The position numbers and the translations under genes were made by a program. Shown here piece by piece: positions 53,632 through 63,373 of a stretch of DNA of 64,000 nucleotides; positions within the stretch are counted from its first letter, which is position 1, and the number at the start of each line of letters is the position of its first letter. The DNA comes from Streptomyces sp. F001 (GTDB lineage: Bacteria; Actinomycetota; Actinomycetes; Streptomycetales; Streptomycetaceae), in NCBI RefSeq assembly GCF_004187715.1, contig NZ_QZWF01000002.1, forward strand, positions 434,001 through 498,000, read 5' to 3'. The notes under the pieces are model-generated. The model made no database searches. It saw only the letters and a list, made by a program, of their open reading frames with translations, and had not been told where the DNA came from.

Positions 53632-54831
53632 ATGAGAGAAGCAGTCATCGTTTCGACGGCAAGGACGCCGATCGGGAAGGCGTACCGCGGCGCGTTCAAC
53701 GACACCCAGGCGCAGGAACTCGCCGCCCATGCCCTCTCGCACGCGGTACAGCGCGCCGGGCTCGAGGGCGGCGAGGTCGAGGATGTGATCTTCGGCTGCG
53801 CCATGCAACAGGGATCCTCCGGCGGCAACGTCGCCCGCCAGGCCGCCCTCCGCGCCGGACTCCCGGACACCGTGTCCGGGATGACGGTCGACCGGCAGTG
53901 CTCGTCGGGCCTGATGGCGATTGCGACGGCCGCCAAGCAGATCGTCGGTGACGGCATGCAGGTCGCTGTCGGCGGCGGGGTCGAGTCGATCTCCTTGGTG
54001 CAGAACGACCACATGAACACCCACCGCATGGCCGATCCCTGGCTGGTCGAGCACAAGCCGAGCATCTACCTGCCGATGTTGCAGACGGCTGAGATCGTCG
54101 CCGAACGCTACGGCGTGAGCCGGGAACGCCAGGACGAGTTCGCGCTGGTGTCGCAGCAGCGCACCGCGGCGGCGCAGGAGGCCGGGCGGTTCGACCAGGA
54201 GATCGTCGCGCTCGCCAGTGTCAAGAAGGTCCTGGACAAGCAGTCCGGGGAGGTGCGGGACGAGGCTGTGACCCTGACCCGGGACGAGGGCAACCGCGCG
54301 TCGACCACACTCGAGGGCCTGGCCGGGCTGGCGCCGGTACTGCCGGACGGTCAGGTGACCGCGCATTCCAGCGTGACGGCGGGCAACTCCTCGCAGCTGT
54401 CGGACGGGGCTTCGGCGTCGGTACTGATGGAGGCGAAGGAAGCCGAGCGCCGCGGACTGGAGCCGCTGGGCGTTTACCGGGGTATGGCCGTTGCCGGTTG
54501 CGGGCCGGACGAGATGGGGATCGGTCCGGTGTTCGCCATTCCGAAGCTGCTGAAGCAGCACGACCTCACCATCGACGACATCGGTCTGTGGGAACTCAAC
54601 GAGGCGTTCGCTTCCCAGGCGCTGTACTGCCGCGACGAATTGAACATCGACCCGGAGCGGTTCAACGTCAATGGCGGCGGGATCTCGGTGGGCCATCCGT
54701 ACGGAATGACTGGTGCCCGCCTGGTGGGGCACGCCCTGATCGAGGGCAAGCGCCGCGGCGTCCGGTACGTGGTGATCTCGATGTGTGTCGGCGGCGGAAT
54801 GGGCGCAGCCGGGCTGTTCGAGGTTGCCTGA
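53632..54831 (+). CDS. Acetyl-CoA C-acyltransferase (thiolase)
   Basis: 399 residues, full length. Nucleophile Cys90 in DRQCSSGL; His in [16 protein letters not shown]; second Cys in [25 protein letters not shown]. It cleaves 3-ketoacyl-CoA, the last step of beta-oxidation. Its N-terminus ([20 protein letters not shown]) is of the actinobacterial FadA type. Ribosome site GGGAGGTGAGG. Operon with a HAD hydrolase. Confidence 0.94.
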   Translation: MREAVIVSTARTPIGKAYRGAFNDTQAQELAAHALSHAVQRAGLEGGEVEDVIFGCAMQQGSSGGNVARQAALRAGLPDTVSGMTVDRQCSSGLMAIATAAKQIVGDGMQVAVGGGVESISLVQNDHMNTHRMADPWLVEHKPSIYLPMLQTAEIVAERYGVSRERQDEFALVSQQRTAAAQEAGRFDQEIVALASVKKVLDKQSGEVRDEAVTLTRDEGNRASTTLEGLAGLAPVLPDGQVTAHSSVTAGNSSQLSDGASASVLMEAKEAERRGLEPLGVYRGMAVAGCGPDEMGIGPVFAIPKLLKQHDLTIDDIGLWELNEAFASQALYCRDELNIDPERFNVNGGGISVGHPYGMTGARLVGHALIEGKRRGVRYVVISMCVGGGMGAAGLFEVA

Positions 54832-54832
54832 G

Positions 54833-55471
54833 GTGTCGAGCGTGACGGAGAAGGCACGAACCGCGGTCCTCGTGGACTTCGGTGGGGTCATCACCTCCAG
54901 TGTGCTGCAGGCGTTTACCGACTTCGGCGCCTCGCTCGGCGGCGATCCTCGGCTGCCGCTGGACCTCCTCAGCCGGGACCAGCCATCACGCACCCTCCTC
55001 GCCGACCACGAGTCCGGCCGTATCGACGCCGCAGCCTTCGAGCGAGGATTCGCCGAGCGCCTCCGCGCCCACGGCGCCGACGTACCGGCCGAAGGGCTCA
55101 CGGCCCGGATGCAAGCGGGAATGTCGATCGACCAGGACATGCTCATTCTGCTCGATGATCTCCGCGCCGCCGGGTATCCCGTTGCGCTGGTGTCCAACTC
55201 GTTCGGAACCGGAACCTACGACGGCGTCGACCTCGCCGCCGTGGCCGACGCGGTCGTCATCTCCGCCGAGGTCGGGATCCGCAAGCCTTCCCGGCGGATA
55301 TACGCGATCGCATGTGAACGCCTCGGCGTCGCCCCCGAGGAGGCAGTCATGATCGACGACCTGCAGCAGAACCTCGACGGAGCGGCGCGGATCGGAATCG
55401 GGGGCGTGCTGCACACCAGCGCCGCCGACACCCGTCGCCAACTCGCCGATCGCTTCAGGATCAGCGCCTGA
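54833..55471 (+). CDS. HAD-superfamily hydrolase
   Basis: 212 residues from GTG 54833 (or 54842). HAD motif I AVLVDFGGVITSS (second Asp replaced by Gly, as in haloacid-dehalogenase/epoxide-hydrolase N-domain types), motif II ALVSNSFG, motif III GIRKPSRRIY, motif IV VMIDDLQQN. An alpha-helical cap lies at about 20-90. Begins 2 bases after the thiolase stop, hence co-translated. Its substrate is probably a phosphate ester or haloacid intermediate; not assignable. Confidence 0.88.
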   Translation: MSSVTEKARTAVLVDFGGVITSSVLQAFTDFGASLGGDPRLPLDLLSRDQPSRTLLADHESGRIDAAAFERGFAERLRAHGADVPAEGLTARMQAGMSIDQDMLILLDDLRAAGYPVALVSNSFGTGTYDGVDLAAVADAVVISAEVGIRKPSRRIYAIACERLGVAPEEAVMIDDLQQNLDGAARIGIGGVLHTSAADTRRQLADRFRISA

Positions 55472-55725
55472 CCGATCGACCGGTCGCAGCAGACCGGCAT
55501 GTGGGATCCGCACCGCATCACCTGCTCACATCCCCGGAAGGCACCGCTCATGGTCAGGGTTCTCATAGGGGGCGCCGGTCGGGGCGTCGGTGCGGTCGGG
55601 GCGGTACTTCCCGCGGCAGCGGTCGTCGAGCGCCTCGCCGGTGAGTACGCCGAGGCGAAGCGCCGGCTTCGGTGCTGGTAACGGTGTGCGCCACAGCCGC
55701 ACGAGCCCGTGCACCGTGCGCACTT

Positions 55726-55754
55726 ATGAGTCTGGTGTCAGATTCAAGTACACT
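55726..55754 (+). promoter_or_regulatory. tetR promoter with embedded operator (site 3), leaderless
   Basis: Dyad ATGAGTCTGGTGTCAGATTC... at 55726-55747 is of the same type as sites 1 and 2; TACACT at 55749-55754 is the -10, 17 bp from ATGAGT. The ATG follows 7 bases after the -10, so the mRNA is probably leaderless. Autoregulation is expected. Confidence 0.65.
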
Positions 55755-55761
55755 TTCGCGG

Positions 55762-56448
55762 ATGGACACCACTGCGCCCGAGGACAGCGAGCAGGCACCG
55801 CCGATGGCGCCCCTCTCGTCACTTCGCGAGCCGCCGACGACGCAGCGCGGAGCGCGGACGCGTGCCGCTCTGGTGAAGGCCGCGCGGAAGGTGTTCGAGC
55901 GGGACGGTTACCTCGACACCCGCCTGGCTGACATCACTAAAGAGGCCCGATGCGCGGCGGGATCCTTCTACACCTACTTCGCCAACAAGGAAGAGGTGCT
56001 TGCCGCCGTCCTTCTGGAGGCGCAGGAGGACATGCTGCACCCCGGCATGGGCCGGGTGCAGGGTACCGACGATCCGTATGCGGTACTCGAGGCGAGTAAT
56101 CGCGCGTATCTCGAGGCATACAAGCGGAACGCGAAGCTGATGGGACTGCTTGAGCAGGTAGCGCAAGTGGAGCCGGAGTTCCGAGAGTTCCGAAGCCGGC
56201 GCTCGGATGCGTTCATCCGCCGCAACGCCCGCGGCATCGCCGACCTGCAGGCGCGGGGCGTCGCAGACCGTGAGGTCGATCCGATGATGGCCTCCCGTGC
56301 GCTCTCGGGCATGGTCAGCGTCATGGCCTACAACGCCTTCGTGCTCGGCGAAGGACAAGGCGAAGGCGCGCCAGTGGACTTCGAGGAACTCGTGTCCACC
56401 GTCACCCGGCTCTGGGCGAACGCCCTGCGGTTCCCCGGCCACTGCTGA
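55762..56448 (+). CDS. TetR-family regulator of the acyl-CoA genes
   Basis: 228 residues. After a 25-residue disordered start, the TetR HTH is at about 29-75: RTRAALVKAARKVFERDGYL, ITKEARCAAGSFYTYFANKE. Ligand domain with EASNRAYLEAYKRNAKLMGL and MASRALSGMVSVMAYNAF. Regulators of this type (FadR/KstR2/PsrA-like) sense acyl-CoA. It lies between two catabolic operons with the same palindrome at all three promoters. Confidence 0.9.
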   Translation: MDTTAPEDSEQAPPMAPLSSLREPPTTQRGARTRAALVKAARKVFERDGYLDTRLADITKEARCAAGSFYTYFANKEEVLAAVLLEAQEDMLHPGMGRVQGTDDPYAVLEASNRAYLEAYKRNAKLMGLLEQVAQVEPEFREFRSRRSDAFIRRNARGIADLQARGVADREVDPMMASRALSGMVSVMAYNAFVLGEGQGEGAPVDFEELVSTVTRLWANALRFPGHC

Positions 56449-56539
56449 TCCGGCCTTCTCCCTTCTCTCCTCTCAACCCTTTCTCTGTGGATGTGGCGGT
56501 CGATTGCGCCTTCTCCGTGCGGTGACGCCTGCCCAATGG

Positions 56540-56568
56540 TTGAACCTGACGTCAGTTTCAACTATACA
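56540..56568 (+). promoter_or_regulatory. SDR operon promoter with embedded TetR-type operator (site 2)
   Basis: TTGAAC (56540-56545), 17 bp, TATACA (56563-56568). The 22-bp dyad TTGAACCTGAC/GTCAGTTTCAA at 56540-56561 is nearly perfect and the best of the three. Confidence 0.75.
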
Positions 56569-56646
56569 GGTGGGCGGAGACCACGACTGCAGCATCGCGA
56601 GGGCCGTGGCCCGGCACCGCACACCCCGCCACGGAGAGGGTTCGCT

Positions 56647-57465
56647 GTGAACGTTGCACAAAGAGTCGCCATCGTCACCGGTGGCGGTGGTGGCATCGGC
56701 GGCGCGCTGGTCGCACGGCTCGCTCGCGAGGGTGCCCGGGTCGTCGTCGCGGATCTCGACGTGGACACCGCGCGGGCGGTGTCCACGACAGTCAACGCGG
56801 ATCATCCGGGAAGCACCGTCAGCGCCGGCGCTGACGCGTCGGACACCGCTCAGATCCAGGAGTTGATCGACCTGGCGGAGCGCACGTTCGGTCCGGTCGA
56901 CCTCTACTTCGCCAACGCGGGTGTCGCCGGGGCACCCGGCCTCGAGGCGGGCGAGCAGGACTGGGACCTCTCGATCGATGTGAACCTGCGAGCCCACATC
57001 CGTGCGGCGAGGCTGCTGGTGCCGCGGTGGCTCGAGCGCGGCGAGGGCTACTTCGTCAGCACCGCCTCTGCGGCCGGGTTGCTCACCCAGATCGGCTCCG
57101 CCACGTACGCCGTCACCAAGCACGCGGCCGTCGCCTTCTCCGAATGGCTGAGTGTCACCTACGGCGATGGCGGGGTCCATGTCAGCTGTCTGTGCCCGAT
57201 GGGGGTGAACACCAGGCTGCTGTATTCCGGGAAGGACTCCGGGGACGCCCTGGGGAGAGCGGCCACCCAGGCCGTCACGTCCGCGGGTGACGTCCTCGAA
57301 CCGGCCGAGGTGGCCGACGCCGTCCTCGCCGCGATCGAGGACGAGCGCTTCCTGATCCTGCCGCATGAAGAAGTTCTGGACATGTACCGGCAGAAGGGCT
57401 CGGACTACGACCGGTGGCTGCGCGGGATGCGCCGCTACCAGAGCTCTCTGCCGGCGCAGGCATGA
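56647..57465 (+). CDS. Short-chain dehydrogenase/reductase
   Basis: 272 residues from GTG 56647 with GGAGAGG upstream. Cofactor motif VTGGGGGIGGAL, Asp in VVADLDVD (NAD preference), FANAGVAG, catalytic Ser in STASAAG and YAVTK. Probably oxidises a 3-hydroxyacyl-CoA or related alcohol in the same pathway as the next two genes; stop overlaps the enoyl-CoA hydratase start (ATGA). Confidence 0.92.
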   Translation: MNVAQRVAIVTGGGGGIGGALVARLAREGARVVVADLDVDTARAVSTTVNADHPGSTVSAGADASDTAQIQELIDLAERTFGPVDLYFANAGVAGAPGLEAGEQDWDLSIDVNLRAHIRAARLLVPRWLERGEGYFVSTASAAGLLTQIGSATYAVTKHAAVAFSEWLSVTYGDGGVHVSCLCPMGVNTRLLYSGKDSGDALGRAATQAVTSAGDVLEPAEVADAVLAAIEDERFLILPHEEVLDMYRQKGSDYDRWLRGMRRYQSSLPAQA

Positions 57466-58274
57466 CCGGCGCGCCGGGCGAGCTCGTCCTCGCCGAACAC
57501 CGCGGGCCCGTGCTGGTGCTCACGTTCAACCGGCCCGCCAAGCTGAATGCCTGGACCGACGAACTCGAGGACCGCTACTTCACGCTGCTCGACGCAGCCG
57601 AGGACGATCCGGACGTACGCGCCGTCGTGGTCACCGGCGCGGGACGCGGATTCTTCGCCGGCGCCGACCTCCAGCGGCTGCAGGCGCTCGGCGAGGTCTC
57701 CGAGGCGGACAGGGCGCGGCGCCGGCCGCGCGATGTACCGCTGACCCTGCGCAAACCGCTGATCGGTGCGGTCAACGGAGTGGCCGCGGGCCTGGGCATG
57801 GTGGAGGCGCTCTACTGCGACATCCGCTTCGGCTCGGCCTCGGCGCGGTTCACCACGGCATTCGCGCAGCGCGGGTTGATCGCCGAGTACGGGATCTCCT
57901 GGCTGTTGCCGCGGCTGGTGGGGCGCAGCCGGGCAACGGACCTGTTGCTGTCGAGTCGCATGGTGGACGCCGAGGAGGCACTGCGTATCGGTCTTCTCGA
58001 CCATCTGGTCCCCACCGGCAGTGTGGTCGATGCCGCTGTCGCGTACGCCGCCGATCTGGCGACGCGCTGCTCCCCGGCATCCATGGCCACCATCAAGAGC
58101 CAACTGCAGGGCGACGCGGACGGCACCTACGCCGATTCCGTGACCCGGGCGGAAGGCGTCATGCTCCAGGCCTTCCGCGGGGCCGACTTCGTCGAAGGCG
58201 TGGCCAGTCACCTCGACAAGCGCCCACCGAGTTTTGCCTCTCTACCCGTCAGGAGTTCGGATGTCCCTGTTTGA
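57462..58274 (+). CDS. Enoyl-CoA hydratase/isomerase
   Basis: 270 residues of the crotonase fold: [18 protein letters not shown], oxyanion-hole [58 protein letters not shown]. Catalytic Glu position in the last motif reads AEYG. Hydrates 2-enoyl-CoA in beta-oxidation. Overlaps genes on both sides, so tightly coupled. Confidence 0.93.
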   Translation: MTGAPGELVLAEHRGPVLVLTFNRPAKLNAWTDELEDRYFTLLDAAEDDPDVRAVVVTGAGRGFFAGADLQRLQALGEVSEADRARRRPRDVPLTLRKPLIGAVNGVAAGLGMVEALYCDIRFGSASARFTTAFAQRGLIAEYGISWLLPRLVGRSRATDLLLSSRMVDAEEALRIGLLDHLVPTGSVVDAAVAYAADLATRCSPASMATIKSQLQGDADGTYADSVTRAEGVMLQAFRGADFVEGVASHLDKRPPSFASLPVRSSDVPV

Positions 58275-59490
58275 GATGTCGGACCGCGCCAAGAAGTACC
58301 AGGCGGATCTGCTCGAGTTCATGGATTCGCGCATCTACCCTGCTGAGGCGGTGTACCACGAGCAGATGCGCGCGTCGGGTGACCCGCACTTCCAGCCCCC
58401 GATCATCGAGGATCTCAAGGCGGAGGCGCGAAAGCGCGGGCTGTGGAACCTCTTTCACCCGCACCCCGAGTGGGGTCCTGGGCTGACGAATCTCGAGTAC
58501 GCGCCGCTGGCGGAGATCATGGGGCGCAGCCACATCGCCTCCGAGGCGTGCAACTGCAACGCTCCCGACACCGGCAACATGGAAGTGCTCACCCTCTTCG
58601 GCACCGACGAACACAAGGAGAAGTACCTCAAGCCCCTGCTCGACGGGACGATGGCCTCGGCCTTCGCGATGACCGAGCCGCGTGTCGCCAGTTCCGACGC
58701 CACCAACATCGAGTTGCGGATGGAGCGTGACGGCGACGAGTACGTGCTCAACGGCCGTAAGTGGTTCGCCTCGAACGCGATGCACAAGAACTGCAGGGTG
58801 CTCATCGTGATGGGCAAGACCGACCCCACGGCGGCTCCGCATCGCCAGCAGTCGATGATGGTCGTCCCCATCGACGCCCCCGGGGTCACCGTGATCCGGA
58901 ACCTCCCGGTGTTCGGGTACGCGGATCGCGAGGGGCATGCGGAGATCACCTTCGAGAATGTGCGGGTGCCGGCCAAGGACGTACTCAAGGGCGAAGGGGA
59001 GGGTTTCGCGATCAGCCAGGCCCGGCTCGGGCCCGGCCGTATCCACCACTGCATGCGGGCGATCGGCGCGGCCGAGCGGGCGCTGGAGCTGATGTGCCGG
59101 CGCGCCCAGTCCCGGGTGACGTTCGGCCGTCCGGTTGCCGACCGGTCCAACATCCAGGACTGGATCGCGGAAGCGCGTATCGACATCGAGATGATCCGCC
59201 TGCTCACGCTCAAGGCCGCGTATCTGATGGACACGGTCGGGAACAAGGAAGCGCGCACCGAGATCGCGGCCATCAAGGTGGCTGCCCCGAACATCGCGTT
59301 GAAGATCGTCGACCGTGCGATCCAGGTGCACGGGGGAGCAGGCGTGACCGAGGACTTCCCGCTGGCGATGATGTACGCGCATCTGCGCACGCTGCGGCTG
59401 GCGGACGGTCCCGACGAGGTCCACAAGCGGGCCATCGCCAAGCAGGAACTGCGGCAGTACCGCGACGCCGCCACGGCAGAGGTGAGCTGA
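58261..59490 (+). CDS. Acyl-CoA dehydrogenase
   Basis: 409 residues. N-terminal helical domain ([20 protein letters not shown]), [20 protein letters not shown] (acyl/FAD contact), [83 protein letters not shown]-dependent alpha,beta-dehydrogenation of acyl-CoA; long FadE-type as in mycobacteria. AGGAG precedes ATG 58261, which lies inside the hydratase end. Confidence 0.94.
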   Translation: MSLFEMSDRAKKYQADLLEFMDSRIYPAEAVYHEQMRASGDPHFQPPIIEDLKAEARKRGLWNLFHPHPEWGPGLTNLEYAPLAEIMGRSHIASEACNCNAPDTGNMEVLTLFGTDEHKEKYLKPLLDGTMASAFAMTEPRVASSDATNIELRMERDGDEYVLNGRKWFASNAMHKNCRVLIVMGKTDPTAAPHRQQSMMVVPIDAPGVTVIRNLPVFGYADREGHAEITFENVRVPAKDVLKGEGEGFAISQARLGPGRIHHCMRAIGAAERALELMCRRAQSRVTFGRPVADRSNIQDWIAEARIDIEMIRLLTLKAAYLMDTVGNKEARTEIAAIKVAAPNIALKIVDRAIQVHGGAGVTEDFPLAMMYAHLRTLRLADGPDEVHKRAIAKQELRQYRDAATAEVS

Positions 59491-59496
59491 AAGGGC

Positions 59497-59638
59497 AGGA
59501 CTCGATCTCACCGGTCGCACCGCCGTCGTCACCGGCGCCTCGCGCGGTATCGGGCCGGCGATCGCCCAGGCCGTTGCTGAGGTCGGCGGGAACGTCGTAA
59601 ACGCGCAAGCCGGGCCCAGCCGTGAATCGGCTGAGTGA
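59497..59638 (+). pseudogene. SDR remnant after the acyl-CoA dehydrogenase
   Basis: Reads GLDLTGRTAVVTGASRGIGP then AIAQAVAEVGGNVVN, a clean SDR N-terminus with TGASRGIG, then AQAGPSRESAE and a stop. No start codon in frame and no catalytic domain. The operon once had a further SDR gene. Confidence 0.7.
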
Positions 59639-59676
59639 AAGGCGCCTGACGGGTAAAGCCCAGGTCAGGCGCCTTT
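59638..59676 (+). terminator. Intrinsic terminator ending the acyl-CoA operon
   Basis: 13-bp perfect stem AAAGGCGCCTGAC / GTCAGGCGCCTTT with a 13-base loop, followed by CTTC. Confidence 0.85.
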
Positions 59677-60426
59677 CTTCGGGTGCCTGGAAGAAGCCCG
59701 GCTTCTTCGGCGAGTACGACAACAGCAGATTCTTCGTCCGTTGGTGGTACACGAGCGTGATGCCCGATGGCCTGGCCCAGTGATCAGCTCCGCCCTCAGA
59801 CTCAGCAGGCGGTCGGTTTTGCCGGCCAACTCCGGAACCTGCCCCTGGCTGTACCCCGAGTGGTCCGCTGGGCGCTGCACCCGCAGCTGGTTGGGGTGCT
59901 CGGTCGTGCGGCGCTTGGGTACGCCGTCCTCGGGCGACGGAGATGCCCAGCCCTGTGACAGCACGGCCCCACGTCCGCCACCTTGAAGCCGGCGGCGTTG
60001 CACGGCTGCTTCCTGCCAGATCCGTCCTCCGGGCGGCAGAGCCGGTCGTGGAGCCGCGCCAGGAGCGGCCGGGTCACCTCGCTTCAGGACAGGCGTGGGC
60101 CAGTGCGGCCGCCCCCGCACGCAGAGACCCGATCACGGGAATGACGAAGTCCGTCCGCCGCCGCACAGGCTTTGGTTTCATACCGCTCGCCCGGACCGCG
60201 GTGACCCTGCCTTCGAGGACAGTCGTACGTCTCTGGTGTACCCGGCCGCGTGCTCGGCCGCCAGGGCCCACAACAACTCGATCAGGAACCGGTCGGGGAC
60301 CGGAGGGGCGAGAGGACGGGATCGGCCGGGCACCGTGAAGCGCCGGTGAAAACCCTGTGGAAGCGGTGTCAGTGGGGCCGTTTATGCTGCACCGGACGAT
60401 CACGCGGGACCAGGGGAGGGCGCGGC
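59677..60426. other. Gene-poor stretch with gene debris
   Basis: No intact gene in 750 bases. A hairpin GAAGAAGCC/GGCTTCTTC lies at about 59691-59709. A minus-strand scrap near 60300-60190 reads DRFLIELLWALAAEHAAGYT then RDVRLSSKAG before a stop. GGGAGGG just before 60427 is the next gene's ribosome site. Confidence 0.45.
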
Positions 60427-61413
60427 ATGTTGGGCAAGCTGTTCGGTAGAGATGCGGAGAGACCGGCAGCGGATCCGCACGTCCTTCCCGTCCCGCGCAG
60501 GCAGAGGAACGGGATGTACACGCTGCGCGCGCTCGGGGACGCGCGGGTGCTCGCGCTGGTGGAGGCGGCCGACGCGGGTGACTGGGAGGCGGTCAAGGCG
60601 GCGCTGGCCCCCTTCGATCTCGGCCGCCACCACCAGGTCCTGGGTGAGCTCGCCGATGTGGACGGTGTGCAGGACTGGATCGGCCGGGCCGTCGAGGAGG
60701 ACAAGGAGCACCGGGCGACGGCCCTGCTGATATCCGGGACGCGCTACATCAGCTGGGGCTGGGAGGCGCGCACCGCCGAGCGTGCCGTGAACGTCACGCA
60801 GGAACAGTGGCGTGTCTTCCACGAGCGGCTCCGCATCGCCGAGGAGCAGCTGCTCGAGGCCGCCGAGTTGCGGCCGGAATGGGTCACCCCGTGGCGCCAC
60901 CTTCTCACCTCCGGTCGCGGCATGTCGCTGGGCTCCGCCGTCAACCGGACCCGGCTCGACGCCGCCCTGCGCCGCGACCCGCTGGACCTGGAGACCCATC
61001 TCGCATGGGTGTCGCAGTTGCAGCCCCGTTGGGGCGGCGAGCCGGGGCAGGCGCTGGCGTTCGCCCAGGAGGCGTTCGCCCGCGCCCCGCAGGGGCACCG
61101 CCTCGGCTGCGTGATCGCCATGGCGTACATCGAGGAGTGGGTCGAGGCGGAGCGCGGGGACTACCTCGAAACCGACGAGATCCGGGCGCAGTTGCGGGAG
61201 GCGGCGGACCACAGCATCCTCCACCCCGCCTATGTGTGGCGCCCGGGCTGGCAGCACGACTTCAACATGTTCGCCATGGCCCTGTCGCTGGCCGGTGAGC
61301 GCCACACGGTCCGGCGTGTCTTCCAGACACTGGACGGTGCGTACACCGAGTGGCCCTGGACCTACTTCGCGGAGCCCGAGAAGCAGTTCGCGCGCGGGCA
61401 CCGCCGCGCCTGA
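60427..61413 (+). CDS. Helical-repeat (DUF4034/TPR-like) protein of unknown function
   Basis: 328 residues, soluble, Trp-rich. Starts MLGKLFGRDAERPAADPHVL; helical pairs such as VLALVEAADAGDWEAVKAAL, RIAEEQLLEAAELRPEWVTP, LDAALRRDPLDLETHLAWVS, FAQEAFARAPQGHRLGCVIA read as TPR-like. No catalytic motif. 110 bases before the HSP90-family gene on the same strand. Confidence 0.75.
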   Translation: MLGKLFGRDAERPAADPHVLPVPRRQRNGMYTLRALGDARVLALVEAADAGDWEAVKAALAPFDLGRHHQVLGELADVDGVQDWIGRAVEEDKEHRATALLISGTRYISWGWEARTAERAVNVTQEQWRVFHERLRIAEEQLLEAAELRPEWVTPWRHLLTSGRGMSLGSAVNRTRLDAALRRDPLDLETHLAWVSQLQPRWGGEPGQALAFAQEAFARAPQGHRLGCVIAMAYIEEWVEAERGDYLETDEIRAQLREAADHSILHPAYVWRPGWQHDFNMFAMALSLAGERHTVRRVFQTLDGAYTEWPWTYFAEPEKQFARGHRRA

Positions 61414-61523
61414 GCGCACACCGGCACCGCCGTGCCCGAGCACACCGGCACCGCCACACCCGAGCACACACCGCCTGCCGGTCCCGAACGCCAACTGCCC
61501 CTCCTTGCACCCCGGACTGCCCG

Positions 61524-63371
61524 ATGACTCTGCCCGACACCGCCACGAACCCGGCCGGCGCCGACCGCACCTTCCAGGTGGATCTGCGCGGCCTCGTCGA
61601 TCTCCTCTCCCACCACCTCTACTCCAGCCCCCGCGTCTACCTGCGCGAACTCATGCAGAACGCGGTGGACGCGCTGACCGCCCGGCACGGCCTCGAACCG
61701 GCCGCCCCCGCCGCCGCCTTCGGTGTCCGCCTGTACGCCGACGGTTCGGTGGTCCGCGTCGAGGACGACGGTGTCGGTCTCACCGAGGCCGATGTGCACA
61801 GCTTCCTCGCCACCATCGGCCGCAGCAGCAAGCGCGCCGAACGGCTGGCCGAGCAACGCGGCGACTTCATCGGCCAGTTCGGAATCGGCCTGCTCTCCTG
61901 CTTCCTGGTCGCGGACGAGATCCACGTCCTGAGCCGCTCCGCCCGCACTCCCGACGCCCCCGCCGTGGAGTGGCGGGGACGCGGCGACGGCAGCTACACC
62001 GTCCGCACCCTGCCCGCCTCCGCCCGCCCCCGGCCCGGCACCACCGTCACGCTGACACCGCGCGCCGACGCGGGCGAGTGGACCCGCCCGGCGCACGTGC
62101 ACGCGCTGGCCCGCCACTTCGGCTCCCTGCTGCGCCACCCGGTGACCTTCGACGACGGCACAGGCGGCCCGGGCGCGTCCGTCAACCCCGAGCCGGCACC
62201 CTGGGCGCGTACGTACCCCACGCCGGGAGCCCGATCCCGTGCGCTGGCCGCGTACGGCGAGGAGGTCTTCGGGTTCACGCCGCTGGACACCATCGAGCTG
62301 GACCTGCCGGCCGTGGGTCTGAAGGGTGTCGCGTGCGTGCTGCCCGAGACGGTGCCGGCCGGGCGCCGCCACGGCCACCGCGTGCACGTCAAGGGCATGC
62401 TGCTGTCCGAGCAGGCCGAGGAGATCCTGCCCGAGTGGGCCTTCTTCGTCCGCTGCGTCGTCGACGCCGAGAGCCTGCGCCCGACGGCGTCCCGCGAGTC
62501 CCTGTACGAGGACGACACCCTCGCCGCCGTCCGTGACGCCCTCGCCGAGCGGCTGCGCGCGTGGATCGCCCGGGCCGCCGCCAGCGACCCGGACCTGCTC
62601 GCCCGCTTCCTCCGGGCCCACCACCTGGCCGTGAAGTCGCTCGCGGTGCACGACGACGAGATCCTGCGGATGCTGCTGCCCTGGCTGCCGTTCGAGACCA
62701 CCGCCGGGCACACCACCCTCGACGAGTTCGCGCGCACCCATCGCACCGTGCTCGTGACGTCCAGCGTGGAGGAGTTCCGGCAGGTCGCGGCGATCGCCTC
62801 GGCCGCCGGGCTCGGCGTCGTCAACGGCGGCTACACCTACGATCGTGACCTGGTCCACCGGCTGCCCGAGATCAGGCCCGAGACAAGCGTCGCCGACCTC
62901 GACCCGGCGACCCTCACCGCCCACCTCGACCCCGTCGACCGGGAGACGGAACTGGCCGCCGCGGCCTATCTCGCCCAGGCCCGCGACGCCCTCGCCGTCT
63001 TCGACTGCGACGTCGCGCTGCGCACCTTCCAGCCCGCCTCCGCACCCGCCCTCCTCGTCGACAGCCGCGAGGCCCGGCACGAGCGCACCCGCTCCCAGCT
63101 CGCCCGTGAGCAGGAGGGCGGCCTGTGGGGCGACATCCTCGGCGCCCTGCGCCAGGAGGCACCGCGGGCCCAGCTGATCCTCAACCAGCTCAACCCGCTG
63201 GTCCGCACCGCCGTCGCCATCGACGAGCCCGAACTGGCCCGCACCAGCGCCGAAGCCCTCTACGGGCAGGCCGCGATGCTGTCCCGGCGCCCGCTCAGGC
63301 CCGCCGAATCGAGCCTCATCAACCGCTCCTTCCTCGACCTTCTCGCCCACGCCCTCCGCAAGGACAGCTGA
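61524..63371 (+). CDS. HSP90-family chaperone (HtpG-like)
   Basis: 615 residues. GHKL ATP site at the N-terminus: YLRELMQNAVDAL (Glu and Asn), VEDDGVGLTEADV, GQFGIGLLSCFLVADEIHVL. Middle domain with KGVACVLPETVPAGRRHGHR and VVDAESLRPTASRESLYEDD. The C-terminal dimerisation region is shorter and diverged (IAIDEPELARTSAEALYGQA). It is a paralogous type found in Streptomyces without dnaK-like neighbours. ATG 61524 is the first sensible start; no strong ribosome site. Confidence 0.88.
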   Translation: MTLPDTATNPAGADRTFQVDLRGLVDLLSHHLYSSPRVYLRELMQNAVDALTARHGLEPAAPAAAFGVRLYADGSVVRVEDDGVGLTEADVHSFLATIGRSSKRAERLAEQRGDFIGQFGIGLLSCFLVADEIHVLSRSARTPDAPAVEWRGRGDGSYTVRTLPASARPRPGTTVTLTPRADAGEWTRPAHVHALARHFGSLLRHPVTFDDGTGGPGASVNPEPAPWARTYPTPGARSRALAAYGEEVFGFTPLDTIELDLPAVGLKGVACVLPETVPAGRRHGHRVHVKGMLLSEQAEEILPEWAFFVRCVVDAESLRPTASRESLYEDDTLAAVRDALAERLRAWIARAAASDPDLLARFLRAHHLAVKSLAVHDDEILRMLLPWLPFETTAGHTTLDEFARTHRTVLVTSSVEEFRQVAAIASAAGLGVVNGGYTYDRDLVHRLPEIRPETSVADLDPATLTAHLDPVDRETELAAAAYLAQARDALAVFDCDVALRTFQPASAPALLVDSREARHERTRSQLAREQEGGLWGDILGALRQEAPRAQLILNQLNPLVRTAVAIDEPELARTSAEALYGQAAMLSRRPLRPAESSLINRSFLDLLAHALRKDS

Positions 63372-63373
63372 CG

